DNA from: Alphaproteobacteria bacterium | GTDB taxonomy: Bacteria; Pseudomonadota; Alphaproteobacteria; RF32; CAG-239 | NCBI GenBank assembly: GCA_015062535.1 | Contig: SUUK01000005.1 | Location: forward strand, 64,998-128,997 | Direction of reading: 5' to 3' | Length of the DNA: 64,000 nucleotides | In this document: in pieces, positions 1 through 11,468 of the stretch | Numbering within the stretch: position 1 is the first letter of the stretch | Layout of the letters: every line of letters begins with the position of its first letter | Notes under the pieces: model-generated | Told to the model about the DNA's origin: nothing | What the model saw: only the letters and a program-made list of their open reading frames with translations | The model's database searches: none | Made by a program: the position numbers and the translations under genes

Positions 1-92
1 ATGGTAACCTCCAATAAAAATTAATATTACAGATACATAATAGCAAAAATATTATACTTCGCAAGAGAAATCTTATGTTAGAATCTACTTTT
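1..92. other. Window edge without recognisable feature
   Basis: Ninety-two AT-rich bases after the stop of the GNAT gene. No ribosome-bound frame, terminator or RNA gene seen. The neighbour to the left is outside the window. Confidence 0.5.
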
Positions 93-944
93 TTATATTA
101 CATAGGCAGTTTTTTGCTTATATGCATCATAAAAGCCTAGTGATGGACGAATGTATGGTCTGTAATATGTTGAATGCGCAAATGTTACATTCGCATTTGT
201 TTTATCAAATTCTACACCAATAAAGCCTTTATTTATCATTTCATCTATAAGTTCAAAACGATTGTATGGCAGGGTTATTCTTGTTTTTGTGTTTGATAAA
301 ACAGTTGTTTTACCCATTGGTTTGTGAAGAAGGGAAATTTTGCCTCCATCTGATGGGTCTATTGCTGTTGAGAACAAATTAAAACGATTTGCAAAATATG
401 GTGTCATATTCCAACGATTGTTACGGTCTACTATTGATGTGCAATCTGTACAAGATAAATCTGATGCTAGCTCTATACGATAATTTATCATCATAGCATT
501 TAGAGAGTTTCCTCTGAATGCTGGCAAAACAGAATCTGCACCAAGTGATGCTACTCTTGTTTTTTTGTTGTTTGGGTTATCAAAAAAGTCGTAACTTGAG
601 TTTGGTAGTTCTTCTTCTAGTTCTTCTTTGTTTTCGCAAACTTTTAGGTATGACATACCAACAAGCTCTGAACCAACAAATACTCCTATGTAACGAAGAT
701 TTGGATTTTTGAAAACATCATAGTAATACTCTTTTGAGTGTTTGTGAATGAAGCATTCTTGCCCTTCGCTTAGATTATTATAAATATTTTCGGACAAATT
801 ACCCATTTGCTCGGCATTACTTATATTTAATGGACGAATATAAAAATGAACAGGTTTATCTAGGCGCTTTCCATTAATTTTAGAAAGTTCACCTTGCCAA
901 ACCATTTTATCGTTTACTTGATATTTTTTTATATTTGTGTTCAT
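93..944 (-). CDS. GNAT-fold N-acetyltransferase-like protein
   Basis: Predicted acyl-CoA-dependent N-acyltransferase of 283 residues; substrate unknown. The segment around residues 130-155 (SLGADSVLPAFRGNSLNAMM) has the layout of GNAT motif A: a beta strand, then an R/Q-x-x-G-like acetyl-CoA pyrophosphate loop (here AFRGNS), then a helix. The stretch before it (YIGVFVGSELVGMSYLKV) looks like the preceding GNAT strands. The start ATG has a GAGG ribosome site six bases upstream. The gene is preceded by a promoter, a 25-codon leader ORF and a terminator hairpin, so expression is probably controlled by attenuation. It could be a resistance or metabolite acetyltransferase; the fold is fairly likely, the role is not known. 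Confidence 0.6.
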   Translation of the reverse strand: MNTNIKKYQVNDKMVWQGELSKINGKRLDKPVHFYIRPLNISNAEQMGNLSENIYNNLSEGQECFIHKHSKEYYYDVFKNPNLRYIGVFVGSELVGMSYLKVCENKEELEEELPNSSYDFFDNPNNKKTRVASLGADSVLPAFRGNSLNAMMINYRIELASDLSCTDCTSIVDRNNRWNMTPYFANRFNLFSTAIDPSDGGKISLLHKPMGKTTVLSNTKTRITLPYNRFELIDEMINKGFIGVEFDKTNANVTFAHSTYYRPYIRPSLGFYDAYKQKTAYVI

Positions 945-970
945 TTTTTCCTCGTTAAAAATTACATTAA

Positions 971-995
971 AAAAAGCGGGTTAGTACCCGCTTTT
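971..995 (-). terminator. Attenuator-type intrinsic terminator before the GNAT gene
   Basis: Read on the minus strand, AAAAGCGGG - TACTAA - CCCGCTTTT followed by more T residues forms a strong GC-cored hairpin with a U tract. It lies between the promoter/leader ORF and the GNAT start codon, so it would stop transcription before the gene unless an alternative fold forms. Its 5' arm (plus-strand 987-993) is also complementary to plus-strand 1035-1041 inside the leader ORF, which supplies an antiterminator. Confidence 0.75.
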
Positions 996-1018
996 AGCCT
1001 ATTATAGATGATTTTAAT

Positions 1019-1096
1019 CTAACAATACGAAGGCAAGCGGGAAATATATTTCACGCGTTTTATCTTCATTTGCTTTATTGTTAGAGCTATAGACAT
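1019..1096 (-). CDS. 25-residue leader peptide, candidate attenuator or arrest peptide
   Basis: A short ORF with ATG start, an AGAGGA ribosome site just upstream and a TAG stop. It encodes 25 residues, rich in Lys and Ile, ending in RLPSYC. There is no run of a single amino acid, so classic amino-acid-starvation attenuation is less likely than stalling induced by a small molecule or by the peptide itself. The RNA segment for codons 5-8 is perfectly complementary over 10 bases to the end of the ORF including the stop (plus-strand 1076-1085 with 1018-1027). Codons 19-21 contain CCCGCTT, which can pair with the terminator's 5' arm. These are the alternating pairings expected of a transcription attenuator. 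Confidence 0.6.
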   Translation of the reverse strand: MSIALTIKQMKIKRVKYISRLPSYC

Positions 1097-1126
1097 TTCA
1101 TCCTCTTAATTAAAAAAACTTGGGGT

Positions 1127-1155
1127 ATTATGCTTAATTTGTGGTAATTTGTCAA
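1127..1155 (-). promoter_or_regulatory. Sigma-70-type promoter for leader peptide and GNAT gene
   Basis: On the minus strand: TTGACA (1155-1150), a 17-base spacer, CATAAT (1132-1127). This is a near-consensus housekeeping promoter whose transcript would start near 1120 and run through the leader ORF and terminator. On the plus strand the same bases include TTGTCA (1149-1154), which could act as a weak -35 for ligA, so the two divergent promoters may overlap. Confidence 0.75.
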
Positions 1156-1191
1156 TAGTTTTTATATATTATATGTAAATTAGGTTTTTAA

Positions 1192-4007
<2,816 letters not shown>

Positions 4008-4018
<11 letters not shown>

Positions 4019-6224
4019 CTTCCTCAAATTCCACTTCTTCTGCATCTGGATCATAATCTACACCAAGTTTGGAGAGTATATCCTCGTTTTCTGATGAACG
4101 TTGCGCAACAATCCAATCTGGCACCCAAGGAGAATGCGGTAATTTAGATAGCGCCAACATTTTTTTATCAAGATAAAAACGAGGAGCATCTGCCATAATT
4201 GGAGTTTCAATTGCACCTTGCATTAATACCACTTGTTTTAACATCGGCAAACTTAGCAATTCGTTTGAGCTAATTGCAGAAACACCTTGTAATTGATAGC
4301 TTACGTTTTTAGCAAATGGGTTAAACTCTTTGTTTAAGCTACCTTCGTTTCTTGAGTATGATGTGGTTTGTACTGTTTTGTTACCAATCATTTTTGAGAA
4401 ACGTTGTGCGGTTTGCTCGTTGTTTTGTGATAAAATAACTTTGCAGGCAGTTGTAGAAATAACTGTTTCAAGGTCATCTTTTCCGTATTTACCGGAGATT
4501 TGTCCTAAGTCTTGTCCGATAAGTAAATATGACACTTTCTGACCACGACCCACCGCTGGTCCATCAATTACGGCTTTTAATTTTGGCATTTGTGGGAACT
4601 CGTCGAGCACGAATAGTGTTGGGAATGGTCCCATTTTGCCGTCTGTTTTATTTACAAAGTTTGGTGGGTTAGAAATCAAATATGCACTCATAAGGTCCAC
4701 AAACACAGCACTAATTGGGTTTAGGGCTTGAGCATCTGTTTGGTTTACGGACAAGTAAACTGAAATTGGTTTCCACTCACCGGTAACAGGGTCTTTCATT
4801 CCTCGTAAATCTCTAAACTTAATGTCTGAGAAGCTTGTACGAGCAACTACGGCTGAGTTTTTAAAGATACGAATACCGTTAAATGCTGTTGACAACACAG
4901 AACCACGTTCTTTATCTGGTTTTGCTCTTAAACCGGACAACTCTGTTATACAACGACGAGAATAACCATAGTCATTTGCCTCGTTGGTTGCATCATCTAA
5001 AAGTTCACCCATAAGGTCTGCCATGGCTGCCATTTGGTCGCCCTCTTCCATACGGCGTTTAATTTCATTACTTTGCTCGATTTGAGCTGCGGTAATCCAT
5101 TCTAGAATCATAGCAAGACAGGCTTCATGATTTATCCATCTATCTGGGAATGAGCGCCATGTTCCAATTGGAAGATAGTTTTCGATGGTTAGGCTACCAT
5201 TTTGCAAATCTTGAATTGCACGTACTGCATTGGTCTTTAAGTTACCATTTTGCATATCTTCATAGTGCCCTAATAGCTCTTTTTTATCTTCTTCGGTCAT
5301 TGAACCTTCGTAGATTTTTTGTATAAACTTTTCGTTTGCTAGAGCTTTTTCGCATTTTGAAGCCACAAAGTGTATGAGTCCGCATAGCGCACCACGACCG
5401 GCTTGTGACCAGTATGCATCACCACCGCCTTTAGGATCTTCCACCAAGGTGTTACACATTGAGTCAATATACAAATCTCGCTCTGGGCCAACAGCAGGAA
5501 GAGTTCCTGGTGATAGAGGGTTCCAGCTTGGATAGTATACGCCAGTTGCTGGGTCATCTTCTTTACCCCAGTCGATTACAAATACTGGACCAACCTTTGC
5601 ACGAGCACCTGTTGTTGAGTAACACAACTCTGGTTTTGGGTCGTTTACGATAATACTCATACCTTCTGAGTTAAAAATTGTTGGAATAACTACACCGACT
5701 GTTTTACCAGTTCCTGGAGGAGCACAGCATAGTGTTGAAAGAGTTTCTTTTAATTTTAATAATTTACCTTCAAATTTACCAACAACCATACAAAAACCAT
5801 CAAAACCAAGAAGAGGCATACGTTCTATATCACGGAGTGTTGCAACGTGTGCTGAACCATGTACATTTGATTGGAATTTATATGGGCATTTTAATGCTCC
5901 AAATATCATAATTAATGGCGTTACAACAAATGGAAGAAGTGGGAGCCATAAACTAATTTTGAAAGGACCGCTATAATTGTATATTTGCTTAAACCAACGT
6001 CCATATCTATTGAAAAGAAAGCCTGGGTCAACAAAAGATTTTTGGATAAATTTTACAACAATTTCCATACTTTTTTTAGATATACCACTTTGCATTAAAA
6101 ATGCTAAAGGTTGTGATATATATAGTAAAATTACCCCAACAACTAGTGCTATGAAAACTGTTATTGTCATCCATTGGACGGCATTATCATATTCTTCCCA
6201 CTCTTTTCCTCTTTCTTTTGCCAT
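4008..6224 (-). CDS. VirD4/TraG-like type IV coupling ATPase
   Basis: A hexameric inner-membrane ATPase family that delivers DNA or protein substrates to type IV secretion channels. The 738 residues contain two N-terminal membrane segments (about 17-40 and 90-112), Walker A with Lys174 in APPGTGKT followed by VGVVIPT as in VirD4/TraG, and Walker B LFVLDEFPQM with Asp541-Glu542. The C terminus ends in an acidic tail (about the last 15 residues), a feature that in some coupling proteins contacts substrates or adaptors. No relaxase, VirB4, VirB8-10 or pilin gene is in the window, so its channel is encoded elsewhere or it works in another way. The start is supported by AAGGGAG upstream. The family is clear, the substrate unknown. 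Confidence 0.88.
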
Positions 6225-6246
6225 TTTATCTCCCTTATACTAATAA

Positions 6247-7548
6247 TTATGCCATACTATAAATTAATTTTTTGAGTTTTTCAATTGTTGATTTATCTGT
6301 TCTATCCTCGCAGTTTTCGATAGCTTTTGAGAATAGACGAATCTCTTTTGGTGAACCTCTGTTTATTCTTGTAACATTCATATCCATAGACTTCCAAATA
6401 TCAAACATATCTTCTGCATTGATGATATTGCCGGATTGTATAATTACATATGATTGAATTTCGAAATTAAAATCTGCAACAGCTAGTTTTGTCTTCATAA
6501 TATCTCTTGCTATATCAAGTTTGCGAACTGGGGATATTCTATGAGAACTTTCTGAGAACCACAATGGCTCTTCATCATTGAATTTTTCTTCATCTGCAAG
6601 CCAATCTCCAGGTTCTCTGTCTACCAAGCATAAAAGTAATTGATTTTTAGATACTGCAATATAGTCAATCGTTGTATTTTTAATGATTGCAGACGGAATA
6701 ACATCATATCCTTTTTGTTTTAAGACATCAAGAACTGGGGTATGAGATTCTTTTGTGCCATTTAAGTCTGCTCTTACAGATTTAGGAGCTTCTTTTTTAG
6801 GTTTATCGTTTGTTTTTTGTGGTTTTGATTCTTTTGTTGATTTTTCTACCACAGTTGCTTCTATTGTATCTTTTTTAACAGGTTCATCAACAACTAAAGC
6901 TGATGGTATTTCGGGGGTATTTTTCTTTGTGTCTTTCTTATCTAAGTCAAAATCTAAATCAAAATCGTCATCATCAAAGTTAAATAATGCATGGTCTATT
7001 GGAGCTGATTGCTCTTGTTTTTTCTTGCTTGGAGTTGAATAAGATGATGAAGACATTGAGCTTGCCATAGAAGAGCTTGCCATTTGATTATTGTTTATGT
7101 TATTTTGCATTAGAGTTGCAGATGGAAGTGGTTTTTTGGCAGGGGCTTTTTTAATTATTGGTGTTTTTGGCGCAACAACAACCTCTTCTTTTATTGATTT
7201 TTTCTTGATTACAACAGGAGCTTTAGTCTTAAGTGTTAATTTTCTATATAGATATAGAGGACTAAAGAATATGTATTTTAACCATTTTTTCCAATTTACA
7301 ACACATAAACCAAACCAACCGCCTAACCATAAAGGGATTGCGCTTAAAACAACTGCAAAAAATGCTATTTCTGAACCAGATATAGGAGCGCCACTATTCC
7401 ATTTGTGCCTTAATAAGAACCAATGCTCTTTTAAGAATAAATCAAAATGCCAGTTTATTAGCAATAACACTCTTATACCATCTATGAAAATTATACTCCA
7501 TAGATATCCTATAAATAGTGTTTTTAATATTATTGCTAGTACTTTCAA
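6247..7548 (-). CDS. Two-TM protein with long linker and soluble C-terminal domain, coupling-ATPase cluster
   Basis: Unrecognised protein of 433 residues. It starts at a TTG codon with GGAG six bases upstream. Two membrane segments (about 6-30 and 58-85) are followed by a basic stretch with the motif YRKLT. A low-complexity linker comes next (about residues 115-255: Ser/Met-rich, then Asp-rich DDDDFDLDFDLD, then Lys/Glu/Pro-rich), followed by a globular domain of about 170 residues starting near DVLKQKGYDVIPSAI. The strand pattern IDYIAV-x-QLLLCLVDRE loosely recalls a nuclease or restriction-endonuclease-like core, but this is only a guess. It sits 22 bases upstream of the coupling-ATPase start. 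Its first 110 residues resemble the whole of the next protein upstream. Confidence 0.75.
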   Translation of the reverse strand: MKVLAIILKTLFIGYLWSIIFIDGIRVLLLINWHFDLFLKEHWFLLRHKWNSGAPISGSEIAFFAVVLSAIPLWLGGWFGLCVVNWKKWLKYIFFSPLYLYRKLTLKTKAPVVIKKKSIKEEVVVAPKTPIIKKAPAKKPLPSATLMQNNINNNQMASSSMASSMSSSSYSTPSKKKQEQSAPIDHALFNFDDDDFDLDFDLDKKDTKKNTPEIPSALVVDEPVKKDTIEATVVEKSTKESKPQKTNDKPKKEAPKSVRADLNGTKESHTPVLDVLKQKGYDVIPSAIIKNTTIDYIAVSKNQLLLCLVDREPGDWLADEEKFNDEEPLWFSESSHRISPVRKLDIARDIMKTKLAVADFNFEIQSYVIIQSGNIINAEDMFDIWKSMDMNVTRINRGSPKEIRLFSKAIENCEDRTDKSTIEKLKKLIYSMA

Positions 7549-7604
7549 ATTCTTCTCCGGCTATTTTGTTTACTGATTATATTAGCATATTAGTTAACAA
7601 TAAA

Positions 7605-8096
7605 TTATTGTTTTTCATTTTCCTCAATTTTTGCTGATATTAAGTGTCTTAAGTTTGTTGATTCTTTACCTTGTGCTATGTTTCCTCCTTTTTCTTTAAT
7701 CTTATCTGATATTATTTCATCTAAGGTTCTGTCTTTTGAACCAAGATTTTTTATTGAAACGTGCTCTGTTTCCATATTTTTTGGTCTAGTTAATTTTCTG
7801 TATGATTTAGAAAAGAGTGATGCTAAGGTTTTAAAAAAGCCTTTTTTGTATATTTTCATAGAACATCTTAACCATAATATTGGAAATAAAATCAAACAAC
7901 CTAAAAGACTTAACTCTTTAAAGTCATTAAAATTACCGCCCTCATTCCAATAACTATTGAGAACCGCATACGACCTTAATGAAATAATATCAAAATCCCA
8001 AAGCATATTAAAGAAAAAGCGCCCTATGTAAACAAAAATAGCCAACATAAAGCAAGAAATTATTACAAATCTCAAAAACTTTTTAATTTTTTTCAT
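7605..8096 (-). CDS. Small two-TM protein, paralogue of the neighbouring N-terminal module
   Basis: Unrecognised protein of 163 residues with two membrane segments (about 9-32 and 62-78), then a basic cytoplasmic segment with SYRKLT and a charged tail. The topology, spacing and YRKLT motif match the first 110 residues of the 433-residue protein encoded next, so the two probably share a membrane module by duplication. The C-terminal tail (KDRTLDEIISDKIKEKGG and a second similar stretch RHLISAKIEE) suggests a short repeated amphipathic helix. Expressed with the rest of the minus-strand cluster. Confidence 0.65.
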   Translation of the reverse strand: MKKIKKFLRFVIISCFMLAIFVYIGRFFFNMLWDFDIISLRSYAVLNSYWNEGGNFNDFKELSLLGCLILFPILWLRCSMKIYKKGFFKTLASLFSKSYRKLTRPKNMETEHVSIKNLGSKDRTLDEIISDKIKEKGGNIAQGKESTNLRHLISAKIEENEKQ

Positions 8097-8105
8097 AATA
8101 GATAA

Positions 8106-10238
8106 TTATCTCCTAGATTGCCCTTGTATTATATTTCTCATAATTTCTTGACTCATTGATTGAGTACTGAATTCACTAGTTGCGGTATACTCATTACCAC
8201 TTTGTCCTGTTGCGCCACCAATAAATGCAACTTTCATATCATGATTAGCTTTATTCATTTTGGCTTTTTTACCATCTCTTGATACAACGCTCTTTTGATA
8301 TGTTTCTATTGATGTTTTGGTTGTATTAACACTTTCTGCAGCTGCGGTGAAATATTCTTTAGTCTTTTTTACCACAGGGTTGTTTGCTTTGTGCGTTGTT
8401 GTAATTGAGGCAACATTTTCTGCGATAGCCGTAAGAGCTGCTTCTTTATCAGTAGTTGAAGATAAGGTATCTTGGATTTTTTTAACTTCATCTTTCATTA
8501 ATTTTTGAACCGAATCGCTATCGCTAAGTCTTGCATCCATAGATAGCGTTAAACGTTGAAGCTCTGTAACCTTTTGAGTTGGTGTTAAATCTTTATTTTT
8601 TAATACACTACTTAGGTCATATACTTCTTCTGCAAATTCTTTTGATACTGTATATCTATTTGGATTTTCAGAAATATTAACTTCTGTTATTTTTTCGATA
8701 TCTTCTTTAATTTTTTCGATAGCATCTTCTGGTGTTAAATTAGTATCATTAACAACATCACTTGCTTTTTTCAACGTTTCTTTGAGTTTATTTTGGGTTG
8801 GAACACCTGCATCTAATTGCCCATCCATTTTGGTAATCAATTCTTTGATTATTGTAAGCTTATCTGCTGGAGGAGTATTTTTTTCTGCCATGGTATTATT
8901 TAGCAAATCTAAATCGGTTGTAAATGTTTCTGAAACAGTATGTGCTGATGATTGGCTAATTCTTTCACGTTCCTTTTCTAGAGCAGAAAAATACATTTTT
9001 TCTCTTTGTATGATTTTGGCTTCACACAATGCAGGATCTTCTGCTGCTTGTTTTGTTGTTTCACGTATTTTAGAAACAGTTTTTTTTGCAGACTTATAAC
9101 TAGCTGAACTTACACTTTGTTTGATTGTTTCTAAATCTGCTTTAATTGCTTCAAAAGTAGGATTTTTACCTTCTACTTCTTTTCCTAAATCTTCAAGACA
9201 TTTGGCAATGTCTACTTTATTTTTAGCTTTTAAGGCTTTTTCTAATTTATCAAGATTTTGCGTGAATTTTAAGGATATTCCATCACCATTTTCTTTATCT
9301 GCGGCTGTTTCACATGTTGCTGCGGCTATTGCTAGTTCTCTTGATTTAATACCCACATCAATCATTTTATTCATAGCCTCAGGAACTCTAAGGAAAGCTT
9401 GTAGCTTTTCTTTTTCGTCAGGAGTTCTATCTTCTGGATTTTTCTTATTTATTTGACTTAACTCTTTGAAGAATTTTGGTTCTTTTTTAAGCATAGACCA
9501 ACTAACCTTCTCTCCGTTTTTATCTTTTTCTAGATTTTGAAGGATTTCGTTGTATGCATTGTTACAAACTTCTTTGCGTTTAAGCATTTTTTCTTTTGTT
9601 GTTTCTCGTATTTTTTGACCTATTGCAAAAACATCTGTTTTTTCTTTTGGAGTATTTTCTTTACCATCTTTAGGACCATAAAGAACAAAGTCTGAAAAAT
9701 CTAAAACAGTATCAACAGCTGTATTAATAATCCAGTCATATGAAGCTAAAATAAATTCTTTCCAGAACATTTCCATAATATTTTTCTCACTACCAGATTT
9801 TACTGGTTTTCCATGATCTGGAGGGGTTGGTTTATCTTTTTTAGCAGCTTTTTCTTTAGGTTTTATATTACCATAAATATCGCATTCTGGAACTTCTTCA
9901 TATGCAGAGGATTCTCCAGTTTTATCTATCTTTTTTGGGGTTGGACCTTTAGGAGATGGTGTATCTTCTTGTTTTTCTTTTTTATCATCTGGTTTAGGTT
10001 TATCTTTATCTGCATCAGGCTTTGAATCGTCTTTATCTGCATCAGGCTTTGATTTATCATCGTCTGATGGCTTTGGAGATGAATCTTCACCTTCTTTTTT
10101 AGGGGTTTTATCATCTTTTGGAGTCTTAGAGTCTTCTTTTGGATTTATATCGCCTTTTCCTTCAATATATTCTTCCATTTTTCTAGCATTTTCTTCTGCT
10201 TCATTCTGCATTTGATCTACTACGCTATTATTTGACAT
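8106..10238 (-). CDS. Long helical, Lys/Asp-rich protein of the coupling-ATPase cluster
   Basis: Unrecognised protein of 710 residues. Residues about 25-150 are low complexity, Lys/Asp/Pro-rich, with imperfect tandem KPDADKD repeats. A moderately hydrophobic stretch (MFWKEFILASYDWIINTAVD, near residue 157) is the only candidate membrane-contact region; there is no signal peptide. From residue 190 to 690 it is nearly all predicted helix with many Lys, Glu, Thr and Ala residues, and two similar segments (LNNTMAEKNTPPADKLTIIK and LSSVLKNKDLTPTQKVTELQ) that indicate internal duplication of a helical unit. It has its own promoter at 10271-10299 and an AAAGGAGAAG ribosome site. It could be a scaffold, surface or secreted substrate protein of the cluster; the function is unknown. 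Confidence 0.7.
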   Translation of the reverse strand: MSNNSVVDQMQNEAEENARKMEEYIEGKGDINPKEDSKTPKDDKTPKKEGEDSSPKPSDDDKSKPDADKDDSKPDADKDKPKPDDKKEKQEDTPSPKGPTPKKIDKTGESSAYEEVPECDIYGNIKPKEKAAKKDKPTPPDHGKPVKSGSEKNIMEMFWKEFILASYDWIINTAVDTVLDFSDFVLYGPKDGKENTPKEKTDVFAIGQKIRETTKEKMLKRKEVCNNAYNEILQNLEKDKNGEKVSWSMLKKEPKFFKELSQINKKNPEDRTPDEKEKLQAFLRVPEAMNKMIDVGIKSRELAIAAATCETAADKENGDGISLKFTQNLDKLEKALKAKNKVDIAKCLEDLGKEVEGKNPTFEAIKADLETIKQSVSSASYKSAKKTVSKIRETTKQAAEDPALCEAKIIQREKMYFSALEKERERISQSSAHTVSETFTTDLDLLNNTMAEKNTPPADKLTIIKELITKMDGQLDAGVPTQNKLKETLKKASDVVNDTNLTPEDAIEKIKEDIEKITEVNISENPNRYTVSKEFAEEVYDLSSVLKNKDLTPTQKVTELQRLTLSMDARLSDSDSVQKLMKDEVKKIQDTLSSTTDKEAALTAIAENVASITTTHKANNPVVKKTKEYFTAAAESVNTTKTSIETYQKSVVSRDGKKAKMNKANHDMKVAFIGGATGQSGNEYTATSEFSTQSMSQEIMRNIIQGQSRR

Positions 10239-10270
10239 ATTCTTCTCCTTTTTTTATAGGTCTTGTAGAG

Positions 10271-10299
10271 ATTTTAGCACAAAATAGATGGTTTGTCTA
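10271..10299 (-). promoter_or_regulatory. Promoter upstream of the 710-residue protein gene
   Basis: On the minus strand: TAGACA (10299-10294), 17 bases, TAAAAT (10276-10271), preceded by TGC. It lies in the 78-base gap between two cluster genes, so the five downstream genes can be transcribed separately from the 359-residue gene. Confidence 0.6.
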
Positions 10300-10316
10300 C
10301 TTTAAAATTTAAGCGA

Positions 10317-11396
10317 CTATATTTTTAATTTTTTAATAAAAGCGCCTATTTTTTGATTAAATTTTATACCATCTTCTGGAGCTACCTTTATTAAACCAAA
10401 AAATTTGGGCTTAATTTTATCAAATTCTATTGGTGTATACATTGCTGGATTTTTTGTTAAAGCATCAAAAGCTCCTTTAGCATCTTTTTGAGCTGCTTTG
10501 AAGTAGTTATTCATCAAAGCATCTACATTTATTGGGAAGTTTTGTTGCTTTAATTTTTCTATGAACATATTTTTTCGCTCTTGAAGTTTCATATATTCTT
10601 CATACAGCTCTTTTTTTATTTTATTTTTTATCGCAATTTCTTTCATTTGTTCATATTTTACTTCACATATCTCAAGATTTATTAGGATTTCTACATATGA
10701 AATTATTACTAATTGCATATCTGTATCCGTTAGGCTTTCTGCAAATACTAGAAATTCTTCGTCTGTTGCATCTTTTGATAGTCTTTTCATATTTTCGGGG
10801 TCGTATTTGTTTATTAAATCCCAGCAATCTAGCAAATATTGAGCAATTTTTCTTCCTACACTTGGTTTGTAGTTAGGGTGTAGCATTTTATAATCATACT
10901 CCATTACTGGAGTTTTTAGATTTTTTTTATCTGCAATAGCGTTTATACCATCTTGGAAGTTATAAATTGCCCTTGAAAGCTCAAATTCTTCACTTTTTAA
11001 CAATATTTCTTCTTCGCTTTTTTCTGGCATAACTTCAACTTTTGCTTGGCTTAAAGCTGATGTTAGGTCTGTTGAAGAATCTTCTGTTATGAAATTATCA
11101 AGATTTTCTTTTGATACAGGAGCTTCTGTCGGTACAAAATTATCAAGATTTTGTGGCTGAGTTTGTTTTTCTTCAGTTATAAAATCTTCTAATCCAGAAG
11201 ATGTATTTGACTGTGGCTTTGCTTCTGTTGATGGAGGTGGCGTATCCTCTCCTGATATAAAATTATTTAAGAGTCTAGCAAATTCATCTTCTAGATTTAC
11301 ATTTGATGTTTCTTGTTGTTTAGGTGAGGCCTCTTTTTTAGGTTCATTATTTGACAATTCTGAAAAAAAAGAATCTAGCTCGTTGTTATCTGACAT
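10317..11396 (-). CDS. Protein with repeated LDxF short motifs, first gene of the coupling-ATPase cluster
   Basis: Unrecognised soluble protein of 359 residues. The N-terminal 110 residues look disordered and carry five copies of a short acidic/aromatic motif: ELDSFF, LLNNFI, GLEDFI, NLDNFV and NLDNFI, each followed by an acidic or Pro/Thr-rich spacer. The C-terminal 230 residues are helical and probably globular, starting near EEEILLKSEEFELSRAIYNF. No signal peptide or membrane segment. The repeated motifs look like binding sites for one partner with many copies or a multimer. It is first in the cluster and divergent from rluD. Confidence 0.7.
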   Translation of the reverse strand: MSDNNELDSFFSELSNNEPKKEASPKQQETSNVNLEDEFARLLNNFISGEDTPPPSTEAKPQSNTSSGLEDFITEEKQTQPQNLDNFVPTEAPVSKENLDNFITEDSSTDLTSALSQAKVEVMPEKSEEEILLKSEEFELSRAIYNFQDGINAIADKKNLKTPVMEYDYKMLHPNYKPSVGRKIAQYLLDCWDLINKYDPENMKRLSKDATDEEFLVFAESLTDTDMQLVIISYVEILINLEICEVKYEQMKEIAIKNKIKKELYEEYMKLQERKNMFIEKLKQQNFPINVDALMNNYFKAAQKDAKGAFDALTKNPAMYTPIEFDKIKPKFFGLIKVAPEDGIKFNQKIGAFIKKLKI

Positions 11397-11420
11397 CTAA
11401 TAACTCCTTTTATTTACATC

Positions 11421-11448
11421 TTGATTTTATATTAGTTTTGAGTATTCT
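11421..11448 (+). promoter_or_regulatory. Possible promoter for rluD
   Basis: TTGATT (11421-11426), 16 bases, TATTCT (11443-11448), about 20 bases before the rluD start. The match to consensus is moderate, and AT richness makes chance matches common here. Confidence 0.35.
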
Positions 11449-11468
11449 ATAGCTTAATTGGTGAAAAT

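Noticed and set aside
7091..7576. 161-codon plus-strand frame in the cluster
   Set aside because: Antisense shadow of the two-TM protein gene; its composition reflects the reversed low-complexity linker.
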